Source of the DNA: Aphidius gifuensis
Taxonomy: Eukaryota; Arthropoda; Insecta; Hymenoptera; Braconidae
Reading direction: 5' to 3'
DNA length: 64,000 nucleotides
Assembly: GCF_014905175.1 (NCBI RefSeq)
Contig: NC_057788.1
Location: 15,029,404-15,093,403, forward strand
Shown here: in pieces, positions 11,573 through 22,389 of the stretch
Numbering within the stretch: position 1 is the first letter of the stretch
Layout: each line of letters opens with the position of its first letter
The notes under the pieces: model-generated
The model's database searches: none
Seen by the model: the letters and a program-made list of their open reading frames with translations, nothing else
What the model was told of the DNA's origin: nothing
Position numbers and translations under genes: made by a program

Positions 11573-12931
11573 TAGAGATGCACACGAGACGAGACGAGAC
11601 GAGATTCGATCGAGTCTCGTCTCGGTCTCGAAAAATGACGAAAACAACAGTCTCGTCTCGGTCTCGTCTCGGCTGAAAAAATCAGAGTCTCGTCTCGGTC
11701 TCGTCTCGCGTTAAAAAAATCAGAGTCTCGTCTAGTCTCGGCTGTATAAATAAAAAGTGAACAAAAGTAAATTTTTTTTTTTATTATCAATACAACAATT
11801 TTAAATAGGGGAAAGCGGGGCAAAATGGAACACTTAAGGAAAAAAAATAAATCGATGTATGACAATAGTATTTTCCGATTAGTTTTTCTCCCTTATTAAT
11901 AAAAAAAACATAAATAATTTTTAAAAATTAAAAAAAAAAATTATTATTAAAAATTTATTTATTGTTGTTTAATAAAATGTGATATTAATCACAAAAATTA
12001 ATTTTTTTTTATTTCTCTTCATGTATAATTACGAACAATTGCTTTTAAATTAATTTATCACTATTTTTCTCGACGAAGAAAAAAAAACATATAAAAAATA
12101 ATTTTCTTTGTTCTTAAAAAAAATGTTCAAAAAATTTTCAAAAAAATTTTTTTTTTATTGCATCTATTTTCTTCCGGCTTTTTAAATCGAAGAGTGACGA
12201 AAAAATGAAAAAAAATATGAGTCAAAATATTTTTTTGGGTGTTCCATTGTGCCCCGCCGTTCCATTGTGCCCCGCTTTCCCCTATATACATTCTTGTAAT
12301 ATATGTATGCATATAAAATATTTTTTTTTCTTTTATATTTTTTTATAACGTAAGAGTACTTTATTAGTTTTTTTTCAATTATTAATTAACAATAAATATT
12401 GCATTTATTCTAACTCAAAAAGTACGTATCAATTGTACTGAACCACAAACAAGAAAATATATAAAATGAATATAAATTAAATAAATAAATTAAGTTTAAA
12501 TTAAAAAAAAAATGCTTAGTTATACTTTGATTTAACATATATAATTAAGATGTTCTTTATTTATTTCATACGTTTAAATTAAAATATAATTTACCATTAT
12601 TTTTTTAAGTTGAGCTGGATTTCAATTCAATTTTTATTCATTTTATATATTTTTTCGTTCGTTTATAGTTATTATATAGATGCAATGTGTATATAAGAAC
12701 TTAATACCAAAAAAGGCACAAAAAAAAAAAAAAATTAAGAAAACCAAATTTGATATTATTGACGACACGACGAGACTCTCGCGAGAGTCTCGCGAGAAGT
12801 CTCGAGTAATGCTAGTATCGTCTCGGTCTCGTCTCGCCTGAAAAATTTTCAGTCTCGTCTCGGTCTCGTCTCGAGTTCGCGAGACGAGACGAGAAAGTGC
12901 CGAGACTGGTCTCGTCTCGTGTGCATCTCTA
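11573..12931. mobile_element. Non-autonomous hAT-like element (1359 bp, 8-bp TSD)
   Basis: The ends are TAGAGATGCACACGAGACGA (11573) and CTCGTGTGCATCTCTA (to 12931). Both flanks are GGGCCAAG (11565..11572 and 12932..12939), an 8-bp target duplication. TAGAGATG-type ends with 8-bp duplications are typical of hAT transposons. The arms consist of GTCTCGTCTCGGTCTCG words. No transposase remains; open frames 11530..11865 and 12643..13089 read through the repeats. A smaller palindromic element is nested at 11808..12282. Confidence 0.9.
11808..12282. mobile_element. Nested palindromic element GGGGAAAGCGGGGC (475 bp)
   Basis: The ends are GGGGAAAGCGGGGCAAAATG (11808) and GTGCCCCGCTTTCCCC (to 12282), flanked by TA on both sides (11806..11807 and 12283..12284). 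The motif GTTCCATTGTGCCCCGC occurs twice at the right end. It lies wholly inside the hAT-like element, so it inserted later. Confidence 0.8.
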
Positions 12932-13210
12932 GGGCCAAGCCTGGCAAAAGGTTGCCAAGTCTTGGCTGCCAGTCTTAGCTGCCACTCTTGGTCAGTGCTT
13001 GCACCAGGCTTGGGGATTGACACCAATTTAAGCTTGGCTACCAATACTGGGCCAAGCATTGGCTGCCAATACTCGGCCAAGACTCCCAAAAATTTAATAA
13101 TTTTATAAAAAAAAAAATTTCTTTAATTGTTTAAACAATTTAATTTTTTTATTTATATAATTAATAATTTATTTGACTGAAAAAACTACACCATAAATAC
13201 TTGACTTCAC

Positions 13211-13277
13211 CAGGACTTGAACACGGGACCTCCTAGTTGAAACTCCAGAGCCTTACTTACTTAACCATAGCAGCAAC
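13211..13277 (-). other. tRNA-like sequence, copy in left arm
   Basis: On the minus strand it reads TGGTTAAGTAAGTAAG (box A-like) ... GTGTTCAAGTCC (box B-like). The inverted partner at 19034..19102 is nearly identical, so it was copied with the surrounding arm. Confidence 0.55.
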
Positions 13278-13565
13278 AATTAGAGATGAGGAAAATTTGT
13301 TCTACTTGAATTTACATTATAATCATGGCAATCCAAGAATCAACCGACACTCAGCCGATATATAAATTTTATTTGTTTCATTAACCCCGGAATATATTTT
13401 AATAATTTAAAAAAAAAAAATTTTTTTTCTTGAAATTTTCGTTATATGTAAGAAAAAAATGAGTATATCTGTTATACACATATATATAATTGAATAAAAA
13501 TTTTTTATTAAAAAATTTTCAATATTAAATTCATAACAGTGGCTCTTAATATATATGACAAATTA

Positions 13566-14320
13566 CTTGATTTCGAAATTTCTCCGACTCTTTTTTCATT
13601 CGAAGTTAGACAAATTGAATTTTCCATCAGCACAATACAATAAATAAAAAAAATTAAACGATATAAATAAATAAAGTTTTTAATATTACTATTGCCATCG
13701 CTAGCCTATGATAAAGCTACAGTCAAACTTTCAAGTCAATTTATAAATTTTTAAAGGAGTTATCACGAGTCATATGATTAAAAAGAAGTAATTTAAAAAA
13801 AAGAAAAAAAAAATTCGTTTTTATTTTTTATCGCGTAAACTAATTATTATAAAAAAAAAAATTATTTAAATGAAAATGTATATTTTTTAATTTTATAGAT
13901 CAAATTTTTTTTTTTTTTAATTTTTCAATTTTAAATTTCCACCGAAACAACGTCGCGTTTCCATGTCTTCAAGCGCTCAACGTGTCATTGCATCCAGACC
14001 CTCAATTGACAATTCATTCGTAATTCAGTATTTAAAACAAGTGTATATAAAATTTGAAAAAAAAAATATTGTGTATTATATGCATTAATATTATTCATAC
14101 AATAAAAGATTAAAATAAATGTCTCCTAAATTTTCTTTGATATAAATATTTTAATAAATGAATAAACTAATTTTTTTATTTTTATTATATCTATTTGTAA
14201 TAATTTAAACACATTCGTGTTTATTAATATTTCAGTACATAAATTTTATTAGATCAAGTCATTAATTTTTAAATAAAAAAATTTGGTATCATAAGGAAAA
14301 TAAAATCGTAGTCGTATATA
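13566..14320. other. AT-rich region without gene
   Basis: A- and T-rich sequence with homopolymers. A short GC-richer patch at 13940..14010 (CCACCGAAACAACGTCGCG and CTCAACGTGTCATTGCATCC) stands out but has no supported identity. Confidence 0.4.
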
Positions 14321-14323
14321 TAA

Positions 14324-14412
14324 TCGCGTCGTGGTTAAGTCGGTAAAGCGTCGGAATTAGAATAGGTAGATTTAGGTAGCGTTGTTAGGGTCAGGAGTTC
14401 AAGTCACTTCTC
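14324..14412 (+). other. tRNA-like sequence with long middle
   Basis: TCGCGTCGTGGTTAAGTCGG carries a box A-like start, followed by TAAAGCGTCGGAATTAG and, after an A/G/T-rich stretch, GGAGTTCAAGTCAC (box B-like). At about 89 nt it is longer than a class I tRNA, as if it had a long variable arm or an insertion. It lies upstream of the 127-bp tandem array. Confidence 0.5.
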
Positions 14413-14589
14413 AGGCAAAATTTTCTGATACAAAAAAAAAAAAAAAATTCGACCAACAAAGTTCGAATAGTAAAAAAAAACAATTAAAAAAATGATTGTT
14501 AACATAATTTTTTTTTTCTCTTATATTTATTTATGTAAAAGAATTTTTTTTCTTGATTTGTTCAATATTTTTCTTGGATTATAACAAAT

Positions 14590-15165
14590 ACTTCATAAAC
14601 CAAGAAGCTTACTTCTAAAATCGCGTACATTTTGTTATAATCCAAGACCTACTTGGTTATAATCCAAGAACCATACTTCTAAAAATTAGTACATTTTGCC
14701 TTGACTCAAGAAATTTTTGTTATTATTTGAGAATTTTTTTTTATAATTCAAGAAGTATTTGTTATAATCCAAGACCTATTTGGTTAAAATCCAAGAACCT
14801 TACTTCTAAAAATTAGTACATTTTGCCTTGACTCAAGAAATTTTTGTTATTATTCGAGAATTTTTTTTTATAATTCAAGAAGTATTTGTCATAATCCAAG
14901 TCCTATTTGGCCATAAACCAAGAACCTTACTTCTAAAAATTAGAACATTTTGGCATGATTCAAGAAAGTTTTGTTATTATTCAAGAATTTTTTTTTATAA
15001 TTCAAGACGTATTTGTTATAATTCAAGACAATATTTCCATAATTCAAGAAATTTTTTGTTCTCGAATTATGAAGTTTTTTATTTAATATAAGAAAATTTT
15101 TCCATAATCCAAGAACCTTTTTTGCAAGAACAAAAGTTCTGTATTTTAGAATTTTTTTTTCTCAG
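14590..15165 (+). repeat. 127-bp tandem repeat of CCAAGAA words
   Basis: ACTTCTAAAAATTAGTACAT recurs at 14675, 14802 and (as ...AGAACAT) 14929, an exact 127-bp period. Each unit includes TTATAATCCAAGACCTA and GACTCAAGAAATTTTTGTTA. Diverged units continue to about 15120, and the block ends TTTTCTCAGTG near 15167, like the right end of a CACTG-type element. No matching left end was found. Open frame 14828..15091 is a by-product. Confidence 0.8.
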
Positions 15166-15616
15166 TGTAAAAAAAATAAAAAATAAAAATTTATTCATAG
15201 CTACCGTAATTTATTTTCTTGCTTAGAGGACACACAACGACAACCTCCATATTTTCAAGATAAACAAACAAGTACAGAACCCGTACGTACAAACGTACCC
15301 ATTTGACATATTGGTACTATATTAATCGTTTTATTTACACCGGTACACTCACAAATTGAAACCACGCCGAAATTTTGCTGAACTTTGCAGCCCTGATAAT
15401 TACCATTATCTCACAATCGCGCTCAATCTTGCATAACAACCAAGTCAGGCTCACAAACAAACACTAACACACTTATAGTGTACCATCATCAGAAGTCCAG
15501 ATTTTAAACCAGATTAAATCAGTTTTATTTAATGTAAGAGTCTAGACTGGGATAAAAGAAGTATTTTAAGAAATAAACCGTAAAATAATAAAGAATAATA
15601 AAAAAAAAAAAATATA

Positions 15617-16523
15617 CACGGAGAAAAAAAAACGACAAAAATTATTGATAAAACAGGACAAAAATTGTCGTGCCGCACAACAAAGTAGAGGCGAAGTCGA
15701 AACTCTACAATATTTGTTCTGTTGATAGTACAGTTTTTGTTCATCTGATAGAATAATAATTGCCGTGCTGTTTAACAAAATTTGTTATGCTTTAAACAAA
15801 AATTGTTGAGCATACAACAATTTTTGTATTTAGTTTAATTATTTTTATTATTCCCCATAACAAAAATTCTTAAACCATATTAAATTTTTTTTTCTTTAAA
15901 ATTACGGAATAAATTTTCATTATGATAATTAAAAATAAGAAGGAAAATAAATGAGGAACAAATTAATTAAAATTACGATGCTTTGATTTATTTTTTGTAT
16001 TTATGACCAAAGATTGAAATAAAAAATCTCGCTGCAGTAAAATGACAGATGCAGGTTATGTTTGTCATTTTTATGAATCATATTTTATTCTTGATGTGAT
16101 TTGTTAAATATCAAGTTTTGTTGTTCATCTAGTTGCTCACAAATATTTTATAGTTTATAATTTAATTATTACAATATATTATTAAAACCTGGCATTAATT
16201 AATTTATTTTTAGAATGTCATTTACACAAAAGCCAATCTCAACTTAGGCAATTCCACACAATACTATGTAGATATACCGAGGCACACGACCAAGACCGAG
16301 TCTTACCGATAACAACCGAAAACCGTACATTGTTGTGCAGCACGGTAAAATTTGCCTTGAAACTGGACAACATTTATTGAGCAACCGAACAAATATTATT
16401 GAGCAACACAACAAATATTATTGTATGGTAAAAATTGTTGTACAGCTGAATAAAATTTGTTAGGATTTCGCCTCTAGTTTGTCACGCTGTCACAACGAGT
16501 TTTGTCGTTTATTTTTCACCGTG
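15617..16523. mobile_element. CACGG-type element with ACAACAAA words (907 bp)
   Basis: The left end is CACGGAGAAAAAAAAACGAC (15617, preceded by TA). The right end is GTCGTTTATTTTTCACCGTG (to 16523). Words such as GAACAAATATTATTGAGCAAC and AAAAATTGTTGT fill both sides. The right half (about 16230..16520) is closely related to 25375..25706. No transposase is seen. Confidence 0.65.
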
Positions 16524-16601
16524 CAATCATTGGTTAATCACCGGCTGATACATAAATGGTCATTGCTTAGTTGCCAATCATCAGCTTTGGATCTTTAAAT
16601 G

Positions 16602-17153
16602 CCCAGGGAAAAATCGTCAGATCAAATTAAATCTAATTTGATCTGGCTAAGATAAGATTTGATCTAACCATATCAAATTTGATCTGACCAGATCTGGGCA
16701 CAGATCAAATCTTATCTGACCAGATCAAACTTGATCTGACTAGATCTAGTTAGATAAAACTTGATCTGCACTTAGATCAATCTAGATCACGGGCGAATGA
16801 ATGTTTAAGAAGACAAATGTTTCTTACGTTTTATAATCACTGCCGTGGTTAAGTAGGTAAGACTCTGGAATTGCACAGAAGTAGCATTGAGTTTAAGTCC
16901 GCATGACGTCAATTTTTTATCGTAAAAATATAGAATTCTTAATTGTATTTCATTAAAACTATGAGAAGAAAAACCAAATTCCTTAATCGAGCATATTGAC
17001 TAATTTCAAATTATTTTTATTAAATTAATAAATTTTTATCCAGATCAAGTCAGATCAAGTCAGATCTGAAATTGTCCAATAATCCTTATCTGGCTTCATC
17101 TGGAATATGCCAGATCAAATCTGATCTGATTCGATCTGATGATTTTCCCTGGG
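16602..17153. mobile_element. CCCAGG-type element with AGATCTGATC words (552 bp)
   Basis: The ends are CCCAGGGAAAAATCGTCAGA (16602) and TCTGATGATTTTCCCTGGG (to 17153). The flanks are TG on both sides (16600..16601 and 17154..17155). The related uninterrupted host sequence at 10453 has a single TG, so the 2-bp duplication is supported by an empty site. The arms are AGATCAAATTTGATCTGG words. A tRNA-like sequence lies in the middle. A one-ended copy is at 21936..22080. Confidence 0.85.
16838..16904 (+). other. tRNA-like sequence in AGATC element
   Basis: It reads CACTGCCGTGGTTAAGTAGG (TGGTTAAGTAGG, box A-like) ... GAGTTTAAGTCCGC (degenerate box B). It sits between the two AGATC-word arms of 16602..17153. 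Confidence 0.55.
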
Positions 17154-17934
17154 TGGCCAACGCATGGTGGCCATCACTGGCCTAGCTTCTCTTGGCTGTC
17201 AGATTTTAAAAATAAAAAAATATCTCTGGCCGTCTCAGAGTCAGCCAAGGCTTGGCCATGGATCAGAATCATGCATGGGCCAGCCATTTACCGGTAATAA
17301 AACACGCCGGGCTACCAAACAGTGGGTGCCGTTGATGGAACAATGCATGGGCGTGTTGTCAGCCTTAGTAATTTTTCCACTGCACGGAAAAAAATTTACA
17401 TATTTTTTTATATACGATTATAGCATAGCAATTTTTGCTTTGTGTTACAGTAAGCTGGTACCATAAGAGCACTTTCTTATATTAGAAATTGAGATTGTAC
17501 ATAGCAATTTTCATTGTCAAACGCCTCCTACTGGCTGTTGCGACCTTCCACGGTGTGCCATAGTAATTTACGCAATGTGCCATAGCAAATCCAACAAAAG
17601 CAAAATGTAAAATTTAAAATGTCATTCTTAGTTTTTGAAACAGTTGATATTAAAATCTACGCAACATGGCAAAGCAATGGCTGGCCAGCCATTAATCGAC
17701 CGTTCATCGGCCAAGTCTTGGTTAATTATTGGGCGGCCAAGACTGGGAATATACAATTAAGCCAAGAGTTGTCACATTAAAGATTGGTGAACTTGACTTG
17801 CCATTTGTCGGACGAGTGTCGATTGTTCTTTGGGTCACCAAAATTGATTATTTTTTATTCTTTCGACATATATTAAGAGCCGCTGTTATGAATTTAATAT
17901 TGAAAATCTTTTATTCAATTATATACATATATAT

Positions 17935-18820
17935 GGGGCATTCCAAGTCAAATCACCGAGTCATCGGCCTGACCCCTACCGATTCACTTGGAAATTTTTT
18001 TCTAGGTGTATTTTGGACCAAAAAACGACCTTATTTTTTTTCAATTTTTTTCCACCATTTTTACACCATAAAATAATTTTTTTTTTCCTACTATCGAGTA
18101 TTTCTCAAATTAGACCAGGTTTAAAATTCTGAAATTTTTCACATATCATCTCGAGGTAAAAACAAGTCACCCATAAAAATTTGGGAATGGGCCGAAAATA
18201 ATTACTAATTTTTTTATAACTGATTAAAAAAAAATTTTTTAACAAAGTTTAAAAATAGAAAAATTTAATAATGGTTTCTTGTAGAGAAATCAAAAATAAA
18301 AATAAATCATATCTTGATTAATTTTGTTTTTCCCTATATTTATGATGGAAAGATAGAAAAACTGCGATGTTTAAAATTCAATTTTTGAAGCTTTTACCCT
18401 CAAAATATGGAAAGAACCAAAATTTGCCCAGATATCATTTATTTTTATTTTTGATTTCTCTACAAGAAACCATTATTAGATTATTCTAAAATTAGATTAT
18501 TTTAAAATTCGTAAAAAAAATTTTTTTTAATCAGTTATAAAAAAATTAGTAATTATTCTCGGACCATTCCCAAATTTTTATGGGTGACTTGTTTTTACCT
18601 CGAGATGATATGGGAAAAAATTCAGAATTTTAAACCTGGTCTAATTTGAGAAATACTCGATAGAAGGAAAAAAAAAAATTATTTTATGGTGTAAAAATGG
18701 TGGAAAAAAATTGAAAAAAAATAAAGTCGTTTTTTGGTCCAAAATACACCTAGAAAAAAATTTCCAAGTGAATCGGTAGGGGTCAAGCCGATAACTCGGT
18801 GATTTGACCTGGAATGCCCC
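17935..18820. mobile_element. 886-bp near-perfect palindrome (GGGGCATTCC ends)
   Basis: The ends are GGGGCATTCCAAGTCAAATC (17935) and GATTTGACCTGGAATGCCCC (to 18820). The two halves of about 430 bp are nearly exact inverted copies, both carrying GGTGTAAAAATGGTGG/CCACCATTTTTACACC and the motif GAAACCATTATTA. The flanks are AT-repeat on both sides, so the duplication length is ambiguous. It interrupts the right arm of the larger inverted repeat. The mirrored open frames (17729..18076 and 18641..18880) come from the palindrome and are not genes. Confidence 0.85.
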
Positions 18821-18834
18821 ATATATATATATGT

Positions 18835-19401
18835 GTATAACAGCTATACTCATTTTTTTCTTACATAACGAAAATTTCAAGAAAAAAAAATTTTTTTTTT
18901 ATAAATTATTAAAATATATTCCGGGGTTAATGAAACAAATAAAATATATATATCGGCCGAGTGTCGGTTGATTCTTGGATTGCCTTGATTATAATGTAAA
19001 TTCAAGTAGAACAAATTTTCCTCATCTCTAATTATTGCTGCTATGGTTAAGTAAGTAAGGCTCTGGAGTTTCAACTAGAAGGTCCCGTGTTCGAGTCCTG
19101 GTGAAGTCAAGTATTTATGGTGAAGTTTTTTCAGTCAAATAATTTATTAATTATATAAATAAAAAAATCAAATAGTTTAAACAATTAAAAAAATTTTTTT
19201 TTTATAAAATTCTTAAATTTTCAGGAGTCTTGGCCGAGTATTGGCAGCCAATGTTTGGCCCAGTATTGGTAGCCAAGCTTAAATTAGTGTCAATCCCCAA
19301 GCCTGGTGCAAGCACTGACCAAGACTGGCATTCAAGACTTGGCAACATTTTGCCAGGCTTGGCCCAATGCTTGGCCATGTTGTTTTCTCCTTTACGGGTT
19401 A
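18835..19401. repeat. Right arm of the 7.9-kb inverted repeat
   Basis: This is the reverse complement of 11539..13500 without the hAT-like insertion. It ends GGCCATGTTGTTTTCTCCTT (near 19400), matching the left start ACCCGAGAAAACAACATGGCC. Together the arms enclose 13500..18830. Confidence 0.7.
19034..19102 (+). other. tRNA-like sequence, copy in right arm
   Basis: ATTGCTGCTATGGTTAAGTA (box A-like) ... GTGTTCGAGTCCTGG (box B-like, closer to consensus than the copy at 13211..13277). The anticodon-arm region GGCTCTGGAGTTTCAACTAG is the same in both copies. Confidence 0.6.
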
Positions 19402-19474
19402 TTAAATAATTTATTTCTTTTTTTATTCAATACATTAATAGAACGGGAATCATAATAATAATAATAATAATATA

Positions 19475-21455
19475 CAGACTGTCCCATTTTAATTAGATAA
19501 TGAATTTTTCTTGAAAAATATAGCTCAAATTGAAAAATGATTCAAGTAAAAGTTGTAGGGTTTGGAGGGGGACCCATAAAAAAAAAAAAAAAAACAAAAA
19601 ATTCAAAATGGCGGAGTTTCAGGTATGAACACACCTTTTTAAAATGGATACTGTATTTTTTTTTTGCACCAAAATGTTTCTTACTCCAAAACTAACAATT
19701 TTTATTTCAAAAATTTTTCGATAAAATCACTTTTTTTTCGGCCCGATTTTATCTGTTGATGGATTTTCCTCAAAAAAAAAATGGCTTTGATTTGAAAATG
19801 ATATTTGGAAAAGTTGTAGCGTTTAGGAAGACAAACACGAAAAAAAAAAAAAAATTGGTAAAAAATTCAAAATGGCGGAGTGAGAAGCATGGATAAAAAA
19901 AATGGACTTAGCCAAAAAATTTTATTTAGAAAAAGTGTTCATCTTGATGCGAACAATTTTTTAGTAAAAAAAAATTACACCTAACCTCAAAAAAAAAAGA
20001 TGTTCATACTTTAAACTCCGCCATTTTGAACTTTTTGAAAATTTTTTTTTTCTTCTCGTGTTTATCTTCCTGAACGCTACAACTTTTCTGGATATCATTT
20101 TTAAATTTGAGCCATATTTTTTGAGGAAAATCTATCAACAGACATTGGACAAAATTGGGCCGAAAAAAAAGTGATTTTATCCAAAAACTTTTCGAATAAA
20201 AAGTGTTAGTTTTGATGTAAGAAACATTTTGGTGAAAAAAAAATACAGTACACTGAGAGAAATATTAACTAAGAATTACAAACGTAAAAGAAAAAATTAC
20301 AAAATAAATAGTAAAAACTGCGTTCCCCCGTCATTTATAAGAATTATTCGTATATTGATAGATAATTTTTACAATAAAATTATGTAAAAAATCTGGACAT
20401 TGACTATATACAATACTAAGCCATAAAATTTACACAATTTTATTGTAATTTCTGTTTAAAAAAAATGACTAAATTTACAACACTCACAAGTAAATTTTAG
20501 CAGGCTGAGAATTTACCCACTACCGGTTTTAGAATTTACTAAATTTTATTTAAAAGTTGGACATTTTTTGTGTTAAGTTGGGCAGTTTGTGCTAGATTCA
20601 CGGAGAATAGCAATCAATTCCCGGCAACATTTTTTCTTTTCTGTTTACACGCTCAAAACTCGAAAACTAATTGTTAAATAGAAAAAAGTTATTCTTGATA
20701 AATTGTTTAGAAATAAATAACCAACAATAAACCTCGCTTAACCCCATACCTAGCTTCAACAGATAAGGCTGTAGAAATGCTTGAAATTACATGACAATTC
20801 AATCATTTGTTCAATCGGTCGGCCATCTTTGTGTTATTTCGCCCCACAAACAGAATTTTTACAAAGCTATATAGTAAAAAATATTTAAGTCTATGCTAAC
20901 TTTTATATGTGTACATGATAATTTTTATTATATATATAAGAATATTTATTAAATTGTGCAGTATTTTTCATTCAAACATATAATAATTTTTATTGTTTTC
21001 ACTAAACATGTATGTTCTTTATTTAATTAACTCATAACTCATAATCTAAGAGATTAATCAAAAAAAGTAATTCTTCATAAATTGTTTAGAATTGAATTTT
21101 CAATAATAAACTTCACTCAACCCCATGTCTATCTGCATTTTACACATTTTACATAATTTTATTGTAGAATTCCGACTCTCGCGGCCAGTCCCAGAATTAA
21201 AACAAAAATTACAAAGTACTATAGTAATTTCTATTCAACCATGATTTTAATTTTTAGTTAAAATTTCTCTCAGTGTATCCATTAAAAAAAACTATGTTCA
21301 TACCTAAAACTCCGCCATTTTGAATTTTTTGAATTTTTTTTGTTTTTTTTTTATGGGTTCCCCTTCAAACCCTACAACTTTTACTTGAATCATTTTTCAA
21401 TTTGAGCTATCATTTTCAAGAAAAATCCTTTATCCAATTAAAATGGGACAGTCTG
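19475..21455. mobile_element. Mariner-like palindromic MITE CAGACTGTCCC, with nested element
   Basis: The ends are CAGACTGTCCCATTTTAATT (19475) and AATTAAAATGGGACAGTCTG (to 21455), with TATA flanking both sides. The arms are mirrored for several hundred bp (AAAATGGCGGAGTTTCAGGT near 19606 against its inverse near 21305). Ends of the form C..(T/G)GTCCCATTTTAATT with TA targets resemble mariner-type elements. The superfamily is inferred. A 1025-bp element is inserted in the right arm. Confidence 0.8.
20251..21275 (+). mobile_element. CACTGAGAG element, copy 1 (1025 bp)
   Basis: The ends are CACTGAGAGAAATATTAACT (20251) and AGTTAAAATTTCTCTCAGTG (to 21275), flanked by TA. The opposite arm of the host palindrome (19637..19665) gives the empty sequence, which shows that a single TA was duplicated. 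Copies are at 45382..47018 (same orientation, with an insertion) and 62663..63745 (opposite). It contains no transposase, so it is a non-autonomous TA-target element. Confidence 0.9.
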
Positions 21456-21544
21456 TATAATGATTATAATGATAGATATTATAATAAGACATCTTATTTA
21501 TTTATTATTAATTAGCCAATTAGTATATTTTATATTTTTTTTTT

Positions 21545-22240
21545 TTTAGCTACATCCATGTCTTGGGAGTAAACTGAATATACTGGACAATTTCCATCAC
21601 CAATATCCTTAGCAATACCAGAAAAACTCAATGCTTTACATTAAAAATATCGTGCAGCATTGGAAAAATACATTAGCTGGTTATTGTTTATCAGATCCAT
21701 ATTGATTGCCAAGATTACGTGAATTGATTGGAAAACTCATGAGTTCATTCCGTGATCTAAGTTTACCGCACTTCTTGAGCTACAAGAAGTTATACCAACA
21801 ATACCTGGTAGTATACCAATATCAGTTTATGAAAGAAAGTGTTAACAAAATAAAGATGAGCTGAATATCACGTAGTATTAGACGTGTTACATTTGCTGCA
21901 TTACAAAAACGTCAACTTCGAAAATTCTTTACATTCCCAGGGAAAAATCGTCAGATCAAATCAGATCAAATTAGATCTAATTTGATCTGGCTCAGATCTT
22001 AATTTGATCTGATCAGATCTGCGCCTAGATCAAATCTTATATGACCAGATCAAACTTGATCTAACCAGATCTGTTAACATAATTTATGATACTCTTCATC
22101 AACAACAACGACAACAATAACAACAGCAAAACCATGATTTGTATGATCTTTTCGAGTCTGATGTCGAAATTATTTATGATTCATTTCATCATCATCAACA
22201 ACAACAACAAAAACAATAACGATTTAATATTAGAATTAAT
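21545..22240 (+). pseudogene. Possible degraded coding fragment with CAA/Q tract
   Basis: The sequence 21545..21935 has less A/T-homopolymer character than its surroundings and shows protein-like stretches broken by stops and frame changes: PSPISLAIPEKLNAL, then LQEVIPTIPGSIPISVYERK, then SIRRVTFAALQKRQLRKFFT. After an inserted repeat fragment (21936..22080) an open stretch continues with NHDLYDLFESDVEIIYDSF and two CAA tracts. I cannot assign a family. It could be a decayed gene copy or chance. Confidence 0.3.
21936..22080 (+). mobile_element. One-ended copy of the CCCAGGG/AGATC element
   Basis: CCCAGGGAAAAATCGTCAGA at 21936 is identical to the left end of 16602..17153, followed by AGATC words to about 22076. 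The right end is missing. It interrupts the possible pseudogene. Confidence 0.75.
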
Positions 22241-22389
22241 CAAAATTATTAGTTTTTAATGGTTATTTTTTATTTAATATTATATTTCCAAGTTATGTTG
22301 ATGAAAAAAAAGGTTCTGTTCAATTGAAAAAAAAAAAAACTGTTCCATTACTATAAACATGTTCTATTAATATAAATTTATTATTTATA

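Larger units (their letters stand above)
11539..13500. repeat. Left arm of a 7.9-kb inverted repeat (with hAT insertion)
   Basis: ACCCGAGAAAACAACATGGCC at about 11537, continuing after the inserted hAT-like element at 12932 through 13500, is the reverse complement of 18835..19401. The shared blocks include CAAGCCTGG/TTGGCAACC words, a tRNA-like sequence and CCCCGGAATATATTTTAAT. The arm proper is about 600 bp once the insertion is removed. The same sequence pair continues as 13487..13565 against 17863..17934. Confidence 0.7.
16524..17750. mobile_element. TTGGCC-word element, second copy
   Basis: GGCTGATACATAAATGGTCATTGC (16543) parallels GGCTGATATATTAATGGCCATCGC at 10343. The right part contains GCATGGGCCAGCCATT and GTTCATCGGCCAAGTCTTGG. 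A CCCAGG element is nested at 16602..17153. Without that insertion the sequence TTTAAATGGCCAACGCATGG matches TCTTAAATGGCCAACGCACGG at 10453. Confidence 0.6.

Noticed and set aside
11530..13089. Arg/Asp/Ser-rich open frames on the minus strand
   Set aside because: They translate the CGTCTCG words of the hAT-like element and the TTGGCC words next to it.
17729..18880. Two open frames on opposite strands with partly mirrored sequence
   Set aside because: Both read through the arms of the 886-bp palindrome. Mirrored frames are expected there and are not evidence of genes.
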